Part shown: in pieces, positions 1 through 9,237 of the stretch
Position numbering within the stretch: the first letter of the stretch is position 1
Layout: the number at the start of each line of letters is the position of its first letter
Source: JBQCDV01 sp051960855
GTDB taxonomy: Bacteria > Actinomycetota > Actinomycetes > JAJZTN01
DNA length: 33,462 nucleotides
Reading direction: 5' to 3'
NCBI GenBank assembly: GCA_051960855.1
Contig: JBQCDV010000261.1
Span: forward strand, 1 to 33,462
Position numbers and translations under genes: made by a program
The notes under the pieces: generated by a model
Databases searched by the model: none
The model's input: the letters and a program-made list of their open reading frames with translations, nothing else
Told to the model about the DNA's origin: nothing

Positions 1-1495
1 CGCAGTTGCCGCACGGCTCGGGCAGCTCCTCGCCGAAGTAGGACAGGAGGAACTGCCGGCGGCACCCGTCGGTCTCGGCGTAGCCGCGCATCATCTCGAC
101 CCGGCTCCGGTCCAGGCGGCGCCGTGCCTCGGCGATCTCGACCGCCTCCTCGGCCAGCGCCCGCGTGCTCGCCGCGGCGCTTCCGTCGTCCGCACCCGTC
201 GACTCCTCGATCGCCCCCTCGGCGTCGTCGAGCAGGTTGAGGATGCGGGCGAGCTTGCGCGGGCCGAGGCCCGTCTCCTCCTGCAGCTGCTTGCGTCCGT
301 CGCGGTCGTCAGGGTCGGCGTCGCTGCGCTCCACCGTGCGAGCGACGTGCGTGACGTCGTCGACGTCGGGGATGCCGCTGGCGAAGAATCGCCGCAGGCC
401 GAGGTCCTCCGGCCGGTAGTACAGGACCGCGAGTGACGGCTGCCCGTCGCGCCCCGCCCGGCCTACCTCCTGGTAGTAGCTGTCGGGCGAGTCCGGGACG
501 CTGGCGTGGATGACGGTGCGGATGTCGGGCTTGTCGATCCCCATGCCGAAGGCGTTCGTCGCGACGATCAGGTCCACCTCGTCGTTCATGAAGGCCTGCT
601 GGACCTCGTCGCGGGTCCGCGCCGCCATGCCGCCGTGGTAGACCGCGACCGAGAGTCCCAGCTCGGTCAGCCCGCTCGCGTACTCCTCGGCCTCGCGGCG
701 CGTCGCCGTGTAGACGATCGCCGGCTTCTCCTCGGCCATCGCGCGCGTGATGACGGCCTCGCGCTTCTCCTCGGCGCCCAGCAGCCGCTCGACCTGCAGC
801 TCGATGTTGTCCCGGGCAAATCCCCGAACGACGACGCGGGGCTTGCGCAGGTGCAGCCGCTCGACGATGTCGTCGCGGACGGGCGGCGATGCCGTCGCCG
901 TCAGCGCGATCACCCGGGGATGTCCGAGGTCGTCGATGAGCTCGCCCAGCCGCAGGTAGTCCGGGCGGAAGTCGTGGCCCCAGGCGGACACCGTGTGCGC
1001 CTCATCGACGGCGATGAGGCTGGGGGCGAGGTCCCGGACCCGTTGCAGGACCTCGGGGTTGGCCAGCTGCTCCGGGGCGAGGAAGAGGAACTCGGCGTCG
1101 CCGGCGCCGACCGCTCGCCACGCCTCGCGCCGGTCCGCGGCCCTGGTGGCGGAGCTGACTGCGAACGCCTGGGTGTCGTCGCCGCGCTCGAGCAGGGCCG
1201 CGACCTGGTCCTGCTGGAGTGAGATCAGGGGCGAGATCACGAGCGTCGGACCGGGCTGGATCACAGCGGGCACCTGATAGACCGCAGACTTGCCGCCTCC
1301 GGTCGGCATGACGAGCAGGACGTCGTGGCCTGTCAGCAGAGCCGCCATCGCCTCGGCCTGGCCGGGTCGCAGCTGCTCGTAGCCGAAAGTCTCGCGGGCT
1401 ACCCGCTCGACCTCCGTCAGCACGTCGGCGATCACATCGGCCGACACATCAGCGCTGGCGTCGCTGTCGGCGGCCGCGGGAGAGGAAGTCGTCAC
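1..1495 (-). CDS. recQ: RecQ-family ATP-dependent DNA helicase (3' end beyond the window)
   Basis: This is a 3'-5' superfamily 2 DNA helicase that would unwind recombination and repair intermediates. About 498 residues are visible before the window edge. The N-terminal RecQ motif 0 reads FGYEQLRPGQ (about 37-46), Walker A is MPTGGGKS (63-70), motif Ia is ISPLISLQQDQ, and the DEAH box with its aromatic-rich loop reads DEAHTVSAWGHDFRPDY (164-180). The second RecA domain shows VATNAFGMGIDKPD and QEVGRAGRDG. The visible end carries three zinc-site cysteines, one in GCRRQFLLSYFGE and two in PCGNC, so the RecQ zinc domain is starting. The start chosen is GTG at 1495; no strong ribosome binding site is seen and the frame stays open upstream, so the start is uncertain. 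It lies 44 bases downstream of the EAL-HDOD gene on the same strand and may be co-transcribed. Any HRDC domain would lie outside the window. Confidence 0.95.
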   Translation of the reverse strand, partial: MTTSSPAAADSDASADVSADVIADVLTEVERVARETFGYEQLRPGQAEAMAALLTGHDVLLVMPTGGGKSAVYQVPAVIQPGPTLVISPLISLQQDQVAALLERGDDTQAFAVSSATRAADRREAWRAVGAGDAEFLFLAPEQLANPEVLQRVRDLAPSLIAVDEAHTVSAWGHDFRPDYLRLGELIDDLGHPRVIALTATASPPVRDDIVERLHLRKPRVVVRGFARDNIELQVERLLGAEEKREAVITRAMAEEKPAIVYTATRREAEEYASGLTELGLSVAVYHGGMAARTRDEVQQAFMNDEVDLIVATNAFGMGIDKPDIRTVIHASVPDSPDSYYQEVGRAGRDGQPSLAVLYYRPEDLGLRRFFASGIPDVDDVTHVARTVERSDADPDDRDGRKQLQEETGLGPRKLARILNLLDDAEGAIEESTGADDGSAAASTRALAEEAVEIAEARRRLDRSRVEMMRGYAETDGCRRQFLLSYFGEELPEPCGNC

Positions 1496-1539
1496 GCCGC
1501 GACGCCTACCGCTGCGACCGCGGCGCGAAACGGCAAGGG

Positions 1540-2781
1540 TCAGGAGGCGTGGGTGCGTCGCACTCCCCGCTCGGCCCACTCCAGGCCGGAGAGGTAGAGC
1601 TGGTTGAGCCGCCCGGAGCTCAGCGGGAGGGACACCGGAGAGTCGGTCTCGTCACGGCCGCACTCGGCGCCGAGCAGGGCCAGCTGCAACGGCGAGGTGG
1701 GGTCGTCGACGGCGTTCATGATCCCGGGTGCGAGCGGCATCTGCTCGAAGAGCTCGGCCGCCGGGAGGCCCAGCACCGCGGCTGTCGACTGCAGCAGGCC
1801 GAAGACGAAGGCGGCGTCCTCGTAGCCCGGGAAGGCCTCCTGGGCCACCAGCTGACAGGTGCGGGCCATGGCCAGCATCTCGGCGAGGTCCGTGACGTCC
1901 TGGACGCCGGACTCCGCGAGGGCCATCAGCGTGACCCACGCATTGAGCTGGGAGAGCCCGATGAGCACGACCGCGTCCCGCAGCGAGGTGATCGTGCGGT
2001 TGAGGGCAGCGGCGCTGCTGTTGACCGCCCGCAGCAGGCGGTAGGTGAGCGCCGGGTCGAGCTGCAGCAGGTCGACGATGTCCTGGATGCGGGCATCGGG
2101 GTCGTTGAGCGCGGCCAGAATGCTCATCGCAGTCCGCAGCGACGGGGCCAGGTTGGTCGCGGACAGGGTCACGGGCCGGGCGAGGTGGTAGCCCTGGAAG
2201 AAGGAGAAGCCGAGGTCGCGGCACCGCGTCAGAGTGTCCTCGTCCTCGACCTTCTCTGCGACCAGCAGTACCCCTCGCCTGATGCAGGCCTGGGCGGTCT
2301 CGACGACCTGCTCCCACGACAGCGACAGCACGTCGAGCTTGACGTAGTCGGCGAGGTCGAGCAGCTGCTCGCTGGCGTGGGTGAGCACGAAGTCGTCGAG
2401 CGCGATCTGGTAGCCGGAGCGGCGCAGTCGGCGGATGCCGGCCAGCACCTGCTCATCCGGGTCGATGTCCTCGAGGACCTCCAGCACGGCGTGCTCGGGC
2501 TCGACGGGCAGGGGCAGGTCACCGACGACGAAAGCGCGGGTGAGGTTGATGAAGCCGCGGCGGCCGCCCAGCAGCTCGTGCACGTCGAAGCCCATGAAGG
2601 TCGCCAGCAGGACGTCGGTCGTGGCCGCGTTGCCATTGCCGGCGATGTCCGCGCTGCGGGCAGCGGAGCTCGGCCGGAAGAGCAGCTCGTAGGCGTAGAG
2701 GCTGCCGTCGCGGCTGTAGATCGGCTGGCGGCCGACGTGGACCGTGTCGCGGTCCGCTCGGCCGAGCGCCTCTGTCGGCAT
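1540..2781 (-). CDS. EAL-HDOD domain signalling protein (YuxH/CdgJ type)
   Basis: This 413-aa cytoplasmic protein has an N-terminal EAL-like domain (about 15-205) and a C-terminal HDOD domain (about 210-385). The EAL motif region reads YELLFR, with later signatures LEVLEDID, ALDDFV, VKLDVLS, AEKVED and FFQGYHLARP. Several metal-binding positions of active c-di-GMP phosphodiesterases are kept (the D-D-F aspartates, K148, Q196), but the DDFGTG loop has become DDFVLT. Members of this family are generally regarded as c-di-GMP binders or protein-interaction modules rather than active phosphodiesterases; that is family knowledge, not seen here. The HDOD part contains LDPALTYRLLRAVNSS and SLRDAVVLIG, typical of that all-helical domain. 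ATG at 2781 is preceded by a purine-rich GGGGAGAGG six bases upstream. It precedes recQ on the same strand and diverges from the CWB2-GH3 gene. Confidence 0.88.
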   Translation of the reverse strand: MPTEALGRADRDTVHVGRQPIYSRDGSLYAYELLFRPSSAARSADIAGNGNAATTDVLLATFMGFDVHELLGGRRGFINLTRAFVVGDLPLPVEPEHAVLEVLEDIDPDEQVLAGIRRLRRSGYQIALDDFVLTHASEQLLDLADYVKLDVLSLSWEQVVETAQACIRRGVLLVAEKVEDEDTLTRCRDLGFSFFQGYHLARPVTLSATNLAPSLRTAMSILAALNDPDARIQDIVDLLQLDPALTYRLLRAVNSSAAALNRTITSLRDAVVLIGLSQLNAWVTLMALAESGVQDVTDLAEMLAMARTCQLVAQEAFPGYEDAAFVFGLLQSTAAVLGLPAAELFEQMPLAPGIMNAVDDPTSPLQLALLGAECGRDETDSPVSLPLSSGRLNQLYLSGLEWAERGVRRTHAS

Positions 2782-2903
2782 GCCGTGCCTCTCCCCACTC
2801 GTACGCGTGCGGCGGGCCGAATCGCCACCAGCCCCTGGGAGCAGTGTCGTCAGATTTCCGCCCGGCTTGAGACCAACCCGCCACGTCGCATCGGCGTCAT
2901 CAG

Positions 2904-2935
2904 GTGGTCATCGGATTTCGCGGTGGTATGACCAC
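2904..2935. promoter_or_regulatory. Inverted repeat in a divergent intergenic region (candidate operator)
   Basis: In the 175-bp gap between the divergent EAL-HDOD and CWB2-GH3 genes, GTGGTCAT (2904-2911) is matched by its perfect reverse complement ATGACCAC (2928-2935), with a 16-base spacer. It ends 21 bases before the ATG of the secreted hydrolase, where a bound regulator could block transcription. No convincing sigma-70 hexamers were found around it, and no regulator is known. Chance occurrence of an 8-bp inverted repeat cannot be excluded. Confidence 0.3.
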
Positions 2936-2956
2936 TTTCCGGGGAGAGTGAGTTCC

Positions 2957-5080
2957 ATGCTGGGGATTCGCCGCCGTTTGCCATCCTTCACCGTGCTGCT
3001 CCTCGGCGCGGTCCTCGCCGTCCTGGTGGCGTCCTGGACGACGGGTCCTGCCCCAGCCCGCGCCGCCTCTGTGTCCGCGGACCGGGTGGCTGGTGCCGAC
3101 CGCTACGCGACGGCGGCTGCCATCGCCGCGAAGGCCTTCCCAGACGGCGCCGCGACCGTCGTGCTGGCCCGCGGCGACTCCTACCCGGACGCCCTCGCAG
3201 CCGGTCCGCTCGCCGCGGTACTGCACGCGCCGGTGCTGCTGACGCCCACCGACTCGCTCTCACCGACGACCGCCGCGGAGATCACGGCGCTGGGCGCCAG
3301 CCGCGCGATCGTGGTCGGCGGCGCGAGCGCGGTCAGCGAGGCAGTCCTCTCGCAGCTGGACCAGGACGGGGTGGCAGCCGACCGGATCAGCGGCGGTGAC
3401 CGGTACGAGACCGCAGCGGCGGTGGCACGCCGCCTGAGCGAGGAGGTCGCCGCCTCGGGTGGCAGCGGTGCCCTGACCGACGCCCTCGTCGTGACTGGGA
3501 CCGCCTTCCCCGACGCCCTCGTCGCTGGGACGCTCGCCGCCGCCGACCCACCGCGCCCGCTGCTGCTGGTGCAGCCGCATGCGCTTCCCTCGGCGACGGC
3601 GACGGTCCTCTCCGACCTCGGCGTGCAGCAGGCCGACGTCATCGGTGGATCCGCCGCCGTCGACGACAGCGTGCTGACGGCGCTGCGCGGCCTGGGAGTC
3701 GCGCCCACGAGGATCGCCGGGAGCGACCGTGCGGGCACAGCGGTCGCGGTGGCGAAGCAGTTCGCGAGCGTCCTCGGTGCCGGCGCTGTCACCCTTGCCC
3801 GCGGAGACGCCTTCCCCGACGCCCTCGTTGCCGCGCCCTGGTCCGGCGCGCAGCACCGTGCGCTGCTGCTCACCTCGTCGCCCTCGGACCTGCCGGACTC
3901 GACGGTCGGCTACCTCGTCGCGCGGCATGGCAGCGACAGCCCGGTCTCCCTTGTCGTCGCCGCCGGTGGCGTCAGCGCCGTCACCGCGTCGGCTCTCTCG
4001 GCCGCCGTCGCCGCCGCGGGCGGCCACGGCACCGACGGCTACCGCGCGCGTGAGGCCTATGCGCGGATGAGCCCTGCGCAGCGGATCGGGCAGCTCTTCA
4101 TGGTTGGCGTCGACTCCGCTGCCGGCCCGACCGCCGCCGAGCTCGCCGTGCTCAAGGCCCACGCGGTGGGCAGCGTCTTCCTCGGCGGGCGCAGCGACGC
4201 CGGTGTGGCGGCGACGCGCGCCCTCACCGACCATCTCCGAACGGCGCTGGCGTCATCCTCCCCGTCGGGCGTCGGAATCCTCGTCGCGACCGACCAGGAG
4301 GGGGGCCTCGTGCAGGTGCTTCACGGCACCGGCTTCAGCGAGATCCCGACCGCGTTGACGCAGGGCAGCTGGGGCGCGGCGCAGCTCCAGTCGTCGGCGA
4401 CGACGTGGGGCCAGCAGCTGTCTCGCGCCGGTGTCGACCTCGACCTCGCTCCCGTGCTCGACGTGGTCCCCAGCAGCATCGGCGTGCACAACGCCCCGAT
4501 CGGCTACTTCTACCGCGAGTACGGCCACACGCCGGCTGCGGTGAGCCGGTCGGGTCTCGCTTTCGCTGCCGGGATGGCGGCCTCCGGCACCGACATCGCC
4601 GTCAAGCACTTCCCCGGGCTGGGCCGGGTCGACGGCAACACCGATACGACGGTCGGCGTGCGCGACACCGTGACGACGCGGCACGACGCGCTCCTGCAGC
4701 CGTTCGCGGACGCCGTTCGGGCCGGGGCGCCGTTCGTGATGCTCTCCTCGGCCACCTACACGCGGATCGACGCCGCGCACATCGCGACGTTCAGCCCCAC
4801 GGTGATCACGGGAATGCTGCGCCACGACCTGGGCTTTGGCGGCGTCGTCATGTCGGACTCGCTCACGGCGAAGGCGCTGTCGCCGTGGTCGCCGGGGACG
4901 CGGGCGGTGCGCTTCCTCAGCGCCGGCGGCGACCTGATGCTGATGACCGGCACTGCCCCGGTGGCGCCGATGGTGTCTGCCGTGGAGGCGCAGGTGAAGG
5001 CGAGCTCGTCCTTCGCCGCCCAGGTGCACGACGCCGTCCTGCGCGTCCTGCTCGCGAAGGCGCATGCCGGACTGCTGTGA
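2957..5080 (+). CDS. Secreted protein with three CWB2 cell-wall-binding repeats and a GH3 hydrolase domain
   Basis: The 707-aa product starts at ATG 2957, after GGGGAGAG; an in-frame extension to 2744 lacks a signal peptide at its end and is less likely. Residues 1-37 form a Sec signal peptide (RRR, then hydrophobic LLLGAVLAVLVA, then a PARAAS cleavage region). Three CWB2-type repeats follow at about 40-135, 140-245 and 250-352. Each has an (A/S)G(A/G/S)DR start, then a [YF]PDAL motif (76-80, 184-188, 286-290) and the first two a VVGG or VIGG turn. A glycoside hydrolase family 3 N-terminal domain covers about 365-705: DQEGG (446-450), KHFPGLGR (550-557) and the probable nucleophile Asp634 in VMSDSL. 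GH3 proteins of this type are beta-N-acetylhexosaminidases (NagZ-like), so peptidoglycan amino-sugar turnover at the wall is the likely role. The usual NagZ KHFPGHG motif and its Asp-His pair are altered (KHFPGLGRVDGNTD). Confidence 0.88.
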   Translation: MLGIRRRLPSFTVLLLGAVLAVLVASWTTGPAPARAASVSADRVAGADRYATAAAIAAKAFPDGAATVVLARGDSYPDALAAGPLAAVLHAPVLLTPTDSLSPTTAAEITALGASRAIVVGGASAVSEAVLSQLDQDGVAADRISGGDRYETAAAVARRLSEEVAASGGSGALTDALVVTGTAFPDALVAGTLAAADPPRPLLLVQPHALPSATATVLSDLGVQQADVIGGSAAVDDSVLTALRGLGVAPTRIAGSDRAGTAVAVAKQFASVLGAGAVTLARGDAFPDALVAAPWSGAQHRALLLTSSPSDLPDSTVGYLVARHGSDSPVSLVVAAGGVSAVTASALSAAVAAAGGHGTDGYRAREAYARMSPAQRIGQLFMVGVDSAAGPTAAELAVLKAHAVGSVFLGGRSDAGVAATRALTDHLRTALASSSPSGVGILVATDQEGGLVQVLHGTGFSEIPTALTQGSWGAAQLQSSATTWGQQLSRAGVDLDLAPVLDVVPSSIGVHNAPIGYFYREYGHTPAAVSRSGLAFAAGMAASGTDIAVKHFPGLGRVDGNTDTTVGVRDTVTTRHDALLQPFADAVRAGAPFVMLSSATYTRIDAAHIATFSPTVITGMLRHDLGFGGVVMSDSLTAKALSPWSPGTRAVRFLSAGGDLMLMTGTAPVAPMVSAVEAQVKASSSFAAQVHDAVLRVLLAKAHAGLL

Positions 5081-5112
5081 GGAAGGACGCCGGCAGGCAG
5101 GGGTCGGGAGGG

Positions 5113-8100
5113 TCAGGGCCGCAGCAGGGCGGCGGCTGCCTTGGCGATCCGCTTCTCCGAGATGGGATAGGCGGTGCGCATGCCGGGGGCGAAGAGGCTG
5201 ACCCGCAGCTCCTCGAGCATCCACCGCAGCTCGCGCACCTCGCGGCTGCCGCGCTGTGCTGGTGGCAGCGACTCCACCACGTCGTCGTAGAGGGCGTGCG
5301 CGCTCACGACGGCTGGCATGGCGGCGGAATCCCGCCGCGGGTCCTCCTGCAGCCGCTGCAGCCGCCGGGCAGCCGCGGTAAGCCAGCGCACCAGGTCGGG
5401 AAGGTGCGTGATGCCGGTGGCGGTCACGAACCCTGGGAAGACGAGGGCGTCGAGCTGGGCGGAGATGTCCTCGACGGCAGGCCGGGCGACCGCTGCCGTC
5501 ACACGAGGGAGGTCGGCGCGCAGCTGCTGCCAGAGCGCTAGTGCCTGGCGCACCTGCTCGAGCGCGTCCAGCACGGTCTCGACGAGCTCGGGCCGGACGG
5601 CCTCGCGCAGCGCGTGGAAGCCCTCCTCCGTCCAGACAGGGGCCGCGTGCCGCTCCATCAGCGCGTCGAGCGAGGCCGTGACCACGTCATCGAGCAGCGG
5701 GGCGACCCCCCCATGTGGGTTGGCCGCGAGGGTCAGCTTCGCGGCGTTGGACAGGGCGTTGATGACGGGCTTGGTCGGGCTGGGCAGGGTGAGCAGCAGC
5801 AGGCGGCGCTCGCCACGCCAGATCGCGTCGGCCTGCTCACCAGGGGTGGGGAGCACGCGCAGCCCCACCGATCGGCCCTCGTCGACGAGCGCCGGGTAGC
5901 CGGTCACGGGGCGACCGGCACGGGAGACCTCGATGCTGCGCGGAATCTCCCCGAAGACCCAGGCGGTCGCCCCGGTGCGCTCGAGCTGCGCCCCGGCGGC
6001 GGCGACGGTGCGAGCAACGTCGGCGGCGAGCCGCGACCGCAGGGCTGCGAAGTCGCGGTCCTCGTCGAGGACGTGCCCCTGACCGTCGACGACCCGGAAG
6101 CGGACCCGCAGGTGCGGCGGAAGGGTGTCGAGGGCCCACGCGTCGACCGGGACGCTGACGCCGGTCATGCGTCGCAGGACGGCGGACAGCTGGGCGAGGA
6201 GGTCTCCTTCCCCCTCCGGCAGCTGTTCGAGGGCGCGGCGTGCCACATCCGGCGCGGGGACGAAGTTGCGGCGCAGCTGCTTGGGCAAGGCGCGGATCAG
6301 CTCGGTGACGAGCTCGTGGCGCAGGCCAGGGATGTGCCACAGGAAGGTCCCGGGCTCGACCTGGTTGAGCACGTCGACGGGCACGTCTACGGTGACGCCG
6401 TCCTGGGGGGCGCCCGGCTCGAAGGCGTAGTCGAGCCGGAACGTCAGCGGCCCCTGGTCCCACACCGACGGGTACTGCTCCTCGGTCGGCAGGTCGGCCC
6501 CGGACAGCAGCAGGGCGCGGTCGAAGGTGAGCAACTCGGGCGAACGCCGCCGCTCCTTCCGCCACCAGGCGTCGAAGTGCCGCGCCGAGACGACGTCGCG
6601 GGGGACGCGACTGTCGTAGAAGTCGTAGAGCGCGTCCTCGTCGACCACGAGGTCGCGGCGTCGCGCGCGGTCCTCGAGCTCGGCGACCTCCTTGAGCAGC
6701 TCGCGGTTGCGGGTCAGGAACGTGTGGTGGCTGTCCCAGTCGCCCTCGACGAGGGCGTGCCGGAGGAACAGCTCGCGGGACAACTCGGGGTCGACGCGGG
6801 CGTAGTCGACCTTGCGCCCGACGACGAGCGGGACCCCGTAGAGGGTGACCCGCTCGACCGCGACGGCGCTGCCTCGCTTCTTCTCCCAGTGCGGCTCGCT
6901 GTAGCTGCGCTTGACCAGGTGCGCGCCCAGCCGCTCGGCCCACTCCGGCTCGATGCGCGCGCAGACCCGACCCCACAAGCGCGAGGTCTCGACGAGCTCG
7001 GCGGCCATCACGTAGCGCGGCGTCTTCTTGTGCAGCACCGAGCCCGGGAAGACCGCGAAGCGGGCGCCGCGAGCGCCAAGGTAGTCGGGGCGCTCGGCGT
7101 CCTTCATGCCGACGTGCGACAGCAGTCCAGCCAGCAGCGCCTGGTGCAGCTGCGCAGGCCCGGCGGGGGAGTCGTTGAGAGAGAAGCCCAGCTGCCGGCA
7201 CACCTGCCGCAGTTGGCTGTACAGGTCCTGCCACTCCCGGATCCGGAGGTAGTTGAGGTAATCACTGCGGCAGAGCTTGCGGAACTGGTTGCCTGACAGC
7301 TCGCGCTGCTGCTCCTGCAGCCAGTCCCACAGCGCCACGTAGGTGACGAAGTCCGACTCCTTGTCCCGGAAGCGGGCGTGTTTCTGGTCCGCGGCGGCCC
7401 GGTGCTCCACCGGTCGCTCGCGCGGGTCCTGGATCGAGAGTGCGGACGTGATGACGATGACCTCGCGTAGGCACCCCAGCCGGTCGGCCTCGACGACCAT
7501 GCGAGCCAGGCGCGGGTCGACCGGCATCGCAGCGAGCTGCTCGCCGACGGGAGTCAGCCGGTGGCGTCCGGTCGGCTCGCCCTTGCCAGGCAGGGCTCCG
7601 AGCTCGTGCAGCAGCTCAAGGCCGTCGCGGATGTTGCGCCGGTCGGGGGCCTCGACGAAGGGAAACGCCGCGATGTCACCGAGGCCGAGCGAGGTCATCT
7701 GCAGGATGACGCTGGCCAGGTTGGTCCGGAGGATCTCGGGCTCGGTGAACTCCGGCCGCGAGAGGAAGTCCTCCTCGCTGTAGAGCCGGATGCAGGTGCC
7801 CTCCGCGACACGGCCGCACCGGCCGGCGCGCTGGTTGGCGCTCGCCTGCGAGATGGGCTCGATTGGCAGGCGCTGCACCTTCAATCTGGTGCTGTACCTG
7901 GAGATCCGTGCCGTGCCGGGGTCGACGACGTAGCGGATGCCGGGCACGGTCAGAGACGTCTCCGCGACGTTGGTGGCCAGCACGATCCGGCGGCCCTGGT
8001 GGGAGGCGAAGACGCGGTGCTGCTCGGCGGCACTGAGCCGTGCGAACAGCGGCAGGATCTCGAGGTCGCGGCCCCGATCCAACCCTTCCGCCGCGGCCGC

Positions 8101-9168
8101 CTGCAGCGCATCCGCGGCATCGCGGATCTCCCGCTCGCCGCTGAGGAACACCAGGATGTCCCCTGGCCCCTCGGCGCACAGCTCGCGCACCGCGTCGACG
8201 ATTCCCGTGATCTGGTCGCGCTCGTCCTGCGGATCCGTGTCATCACGAGTGGGCGTGCCAGCGGGGGAAGACCCAGATCCCCGAACGCCGGACTGCCACG
8301 TCTCGCCGTCGCCGTCATCCTCGTCGTCGAGGGCGGCGAGGCGGGTCAGCGGCCGATAGCGGACTTCGACGGGGTAACTGCGTCCGGACACCTCGACGAC
8401 CGGGCAATCGTCGAAGTGACGAGAAAAGCGGGCGGTGTCGATGGTCGCGGAGGTGATGACGACCTTGAGGTCTGGGCGGCGCGGCAGCAGCTGCTTGAGA
8501 TAGCCGAGCAGGAAGTCGATGTTGAGACTCCGCTCATGAGCCTCGTCGATGATCAGCGTGTCGTATTCGGTCAGCAGTCGGTCGCGGCCGATTTCGGCGA
8601 GCAGGATGCCGTCGGTCATCACCTTGACGAGGGTCGAGTCCGACACCGTGTCGGTGAACCGCACCTTGTAGCCCACCGCAGCGCCCAGCGGAGACTCGAG
8701 CTCCTGGGCGACGCGCTCGGCGACGGTGCGCGCGGCGATGCGGCGCGGCTGGGTGTGGCCGACGCGACCGCGGACCCCGCGTCCGAGCTCCAGGCAGATC
8801 TTGGGAAGCTGGGTCGTCTTGCCTGACCCGGTCTCGCCGGCAACGACGACGACCTGCGAGGACGCGATCGCGTCGGCAATCTGCTGTCGAGCGGCGCTGA
8901 CCGGAAGCTGCGGCGGGTAGCGGATCTCCGGCACGGCAGCACGCCGCTCGGCCAGGCGCGCCTCGGCGCGCTCGATGTCCTCGGCAATCTGCTGCAGGGT
9001 TGACTGCCGGCGCTCCGGCTGGCGGATCTTGCGCAGCCCCTCCAGCCGGCGACCGAGCCGGCGCTCGTCGGCGATGCTCAGCCCGGGCAGCCGGCCGACG
9101 AGAGCGCCGACGGCGGTGAGGTCCGTGACGGCGGCGAGTGACGCGGACGCCGTTCGGGAATCAGGCAT
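5113..9168 (-). CDS. hrpA: ATP-dependent RNA helicase HrpA (DEAH family)
   Basis: This 1351-aa protein matches the full length of bacterial HrpA (about 1300 residues). Walker A is GETGSGKT (111-118), motif Ia is TQPRRIAARTVAERVA, the DEAH box is IIDEAHERSLNIDFLLGYLK (207-226), motif III is SAT (240-242), and the helicase C motif VI reads QRAGRCGR. Winged-helix/HA2 and OB-fold regions follow, and the long C-terminal third (from about 700) corresponds to the HrpA-specific DUF3418-type region. In E. coli the protein is linked to mRNA processing and, from later work, to resolving stalled ribosomes; the role here is inferred from family. An acidic, low-complexity insert of about 35 residues (281-317, beginning DDEDDGDGE) sits between the two RecA domains. 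It converges on the GH3 gene and diverges from the dehydrogenase gene 69 bases away. No strong ribosome binding site precedes the ATG. Confidence 0.95.
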   Translation of the reverse strand: MPDSRTASASLAAVTDLTAVGALVGRLPGLSIADERRLGRRLEGLRKIRQPERRQSTLQQIAEDIERAEARLAERRAAVPEIRYPPQLPVSAARQQIADAIASSQVVVVAGETGSGKTTQLPKICLELGRGVRGRVGHTQPRRIAARTVAERVAQELESPLGAAVGYKVRFTDTVSDSTLVKVMTDGILLAEIGRDRLLTEYDTLIIDEAHERSLNIDFLLGYLKQLLPRRPDLKVVITSATIDTARFSRHFDDCPVVEVSGRSYPVEVRYRPLTRLAALDDEDDGDGETWQSGVRGSGSSPAGTPTRDDTDPQDERDQITGIVDAVRELCAEGPGDILVFLSGEREIRDAADALQAAAAEGLDRGRDLEILPLFARLSAAEQHRVFASHQGRRIVLATNVAETSLTVPGIRYVVDPGTARISRYSTRLKVQRLPIEPISQASANQRAGRCGRVAEGTCIRLYSEEDFLSRPEFTEPEILRTNLASVILQMTSLGLGDIAAFPFVEAPDRRNIRDGLELLHELGALPGKGEPTGRHRLTPVGEQLAAMPVDPRLARMVVEADRLGCLREVIVITSALSIQDPRERPVEHRAAADQKHARFRDKESDFVTYVALWDWLQEQQRELSGNQFRKLCRSDYLNYLRIREWQDLYSQLRQVCRQLGFSLNDSPAGPAQLHQALLAGLLSHVGMKDAERPDYLGARGARFAVFPGSVLHKKTPRYVMAAELVETSRLWGRVCARIEPEWAERLGAHLVKRSYSEPHWEKKRGSAVAVERVTLYGVPLVVGRKVDYARVDPELSRELFLRHALVEGDWDSHHTFLTRNRELLKEVAELEDRARRRDLVVDEDALYDFYDSRVPRDVVSARHFDAWWRKERRRSPELLTFDRALLLSGADLPTEEQYPSVWDQGPLTFRLDYAFEPGAPQDGVTVDVPVDVLNQVEPGTFLWHIPGLRHELVTELIRALPKQLRRNFVPAPDVARRALEQLPEGEGDLLAQLSAVLRRMTGVSVPVDAWALDTLPPHLRVRFRVVDGQGHVLDEDRDFAALRSRLAADVARTVAAAGAQLERTGATAWVFGEIPRSIEVSRAGRPVTGYPALVDEGRSVGLRVLPTPGEQADAIWRGERRLLLLTLPSPTKPVINALSNAAKLTLAANPHGGVAPLLDDVVTASLDALMERHAAPVWTEEGFHALREAVRPELVETVLDALEQVRQALALWQQLRADLPRVTAAVARPAVEDISAQLDALVFPGFVTATGITHLPDLVRWLTAAARRLQRLQEDPRRDSAAMPAVVSAHALYDDVVESLPPAQRGSREVRELRWMLEELRVSLFAPGMRTAYPISEKRIAKAAAALLRP

Positions 9169-9237
9169 GACCGCTTAAGGATAGGTGCGAGCGCGCTGCT
9201 CGGGTTTCGTCACAGCCTCGCCGGTCAGCACAGCGTC

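Noticed and set aside
506..1222. Plus-strand open frame opposite recQ
   Set aside because: The minus strand shows all helicase motifs; the plus reading is an antisense artefact.
1549..2931. Long plus-strand open frame opposite the EAL-HDOD gene
   Set aside because: Its product has no domain and the low-complexity Gly/Glu/Gln/Val composition usual for antisense of high-GC genes; the minus strand has two clear domains.
5081..5112. Terminator between the convergent GH3 and hrpA genes
   Set aside because: No stem of useful length could be drawn in this short gap.
5614..7296. 560-codon plus-strand open frame opposite hrpA
   Set aside because: Antisense composition artefact; hrpA is continuous and motif-complete across it.
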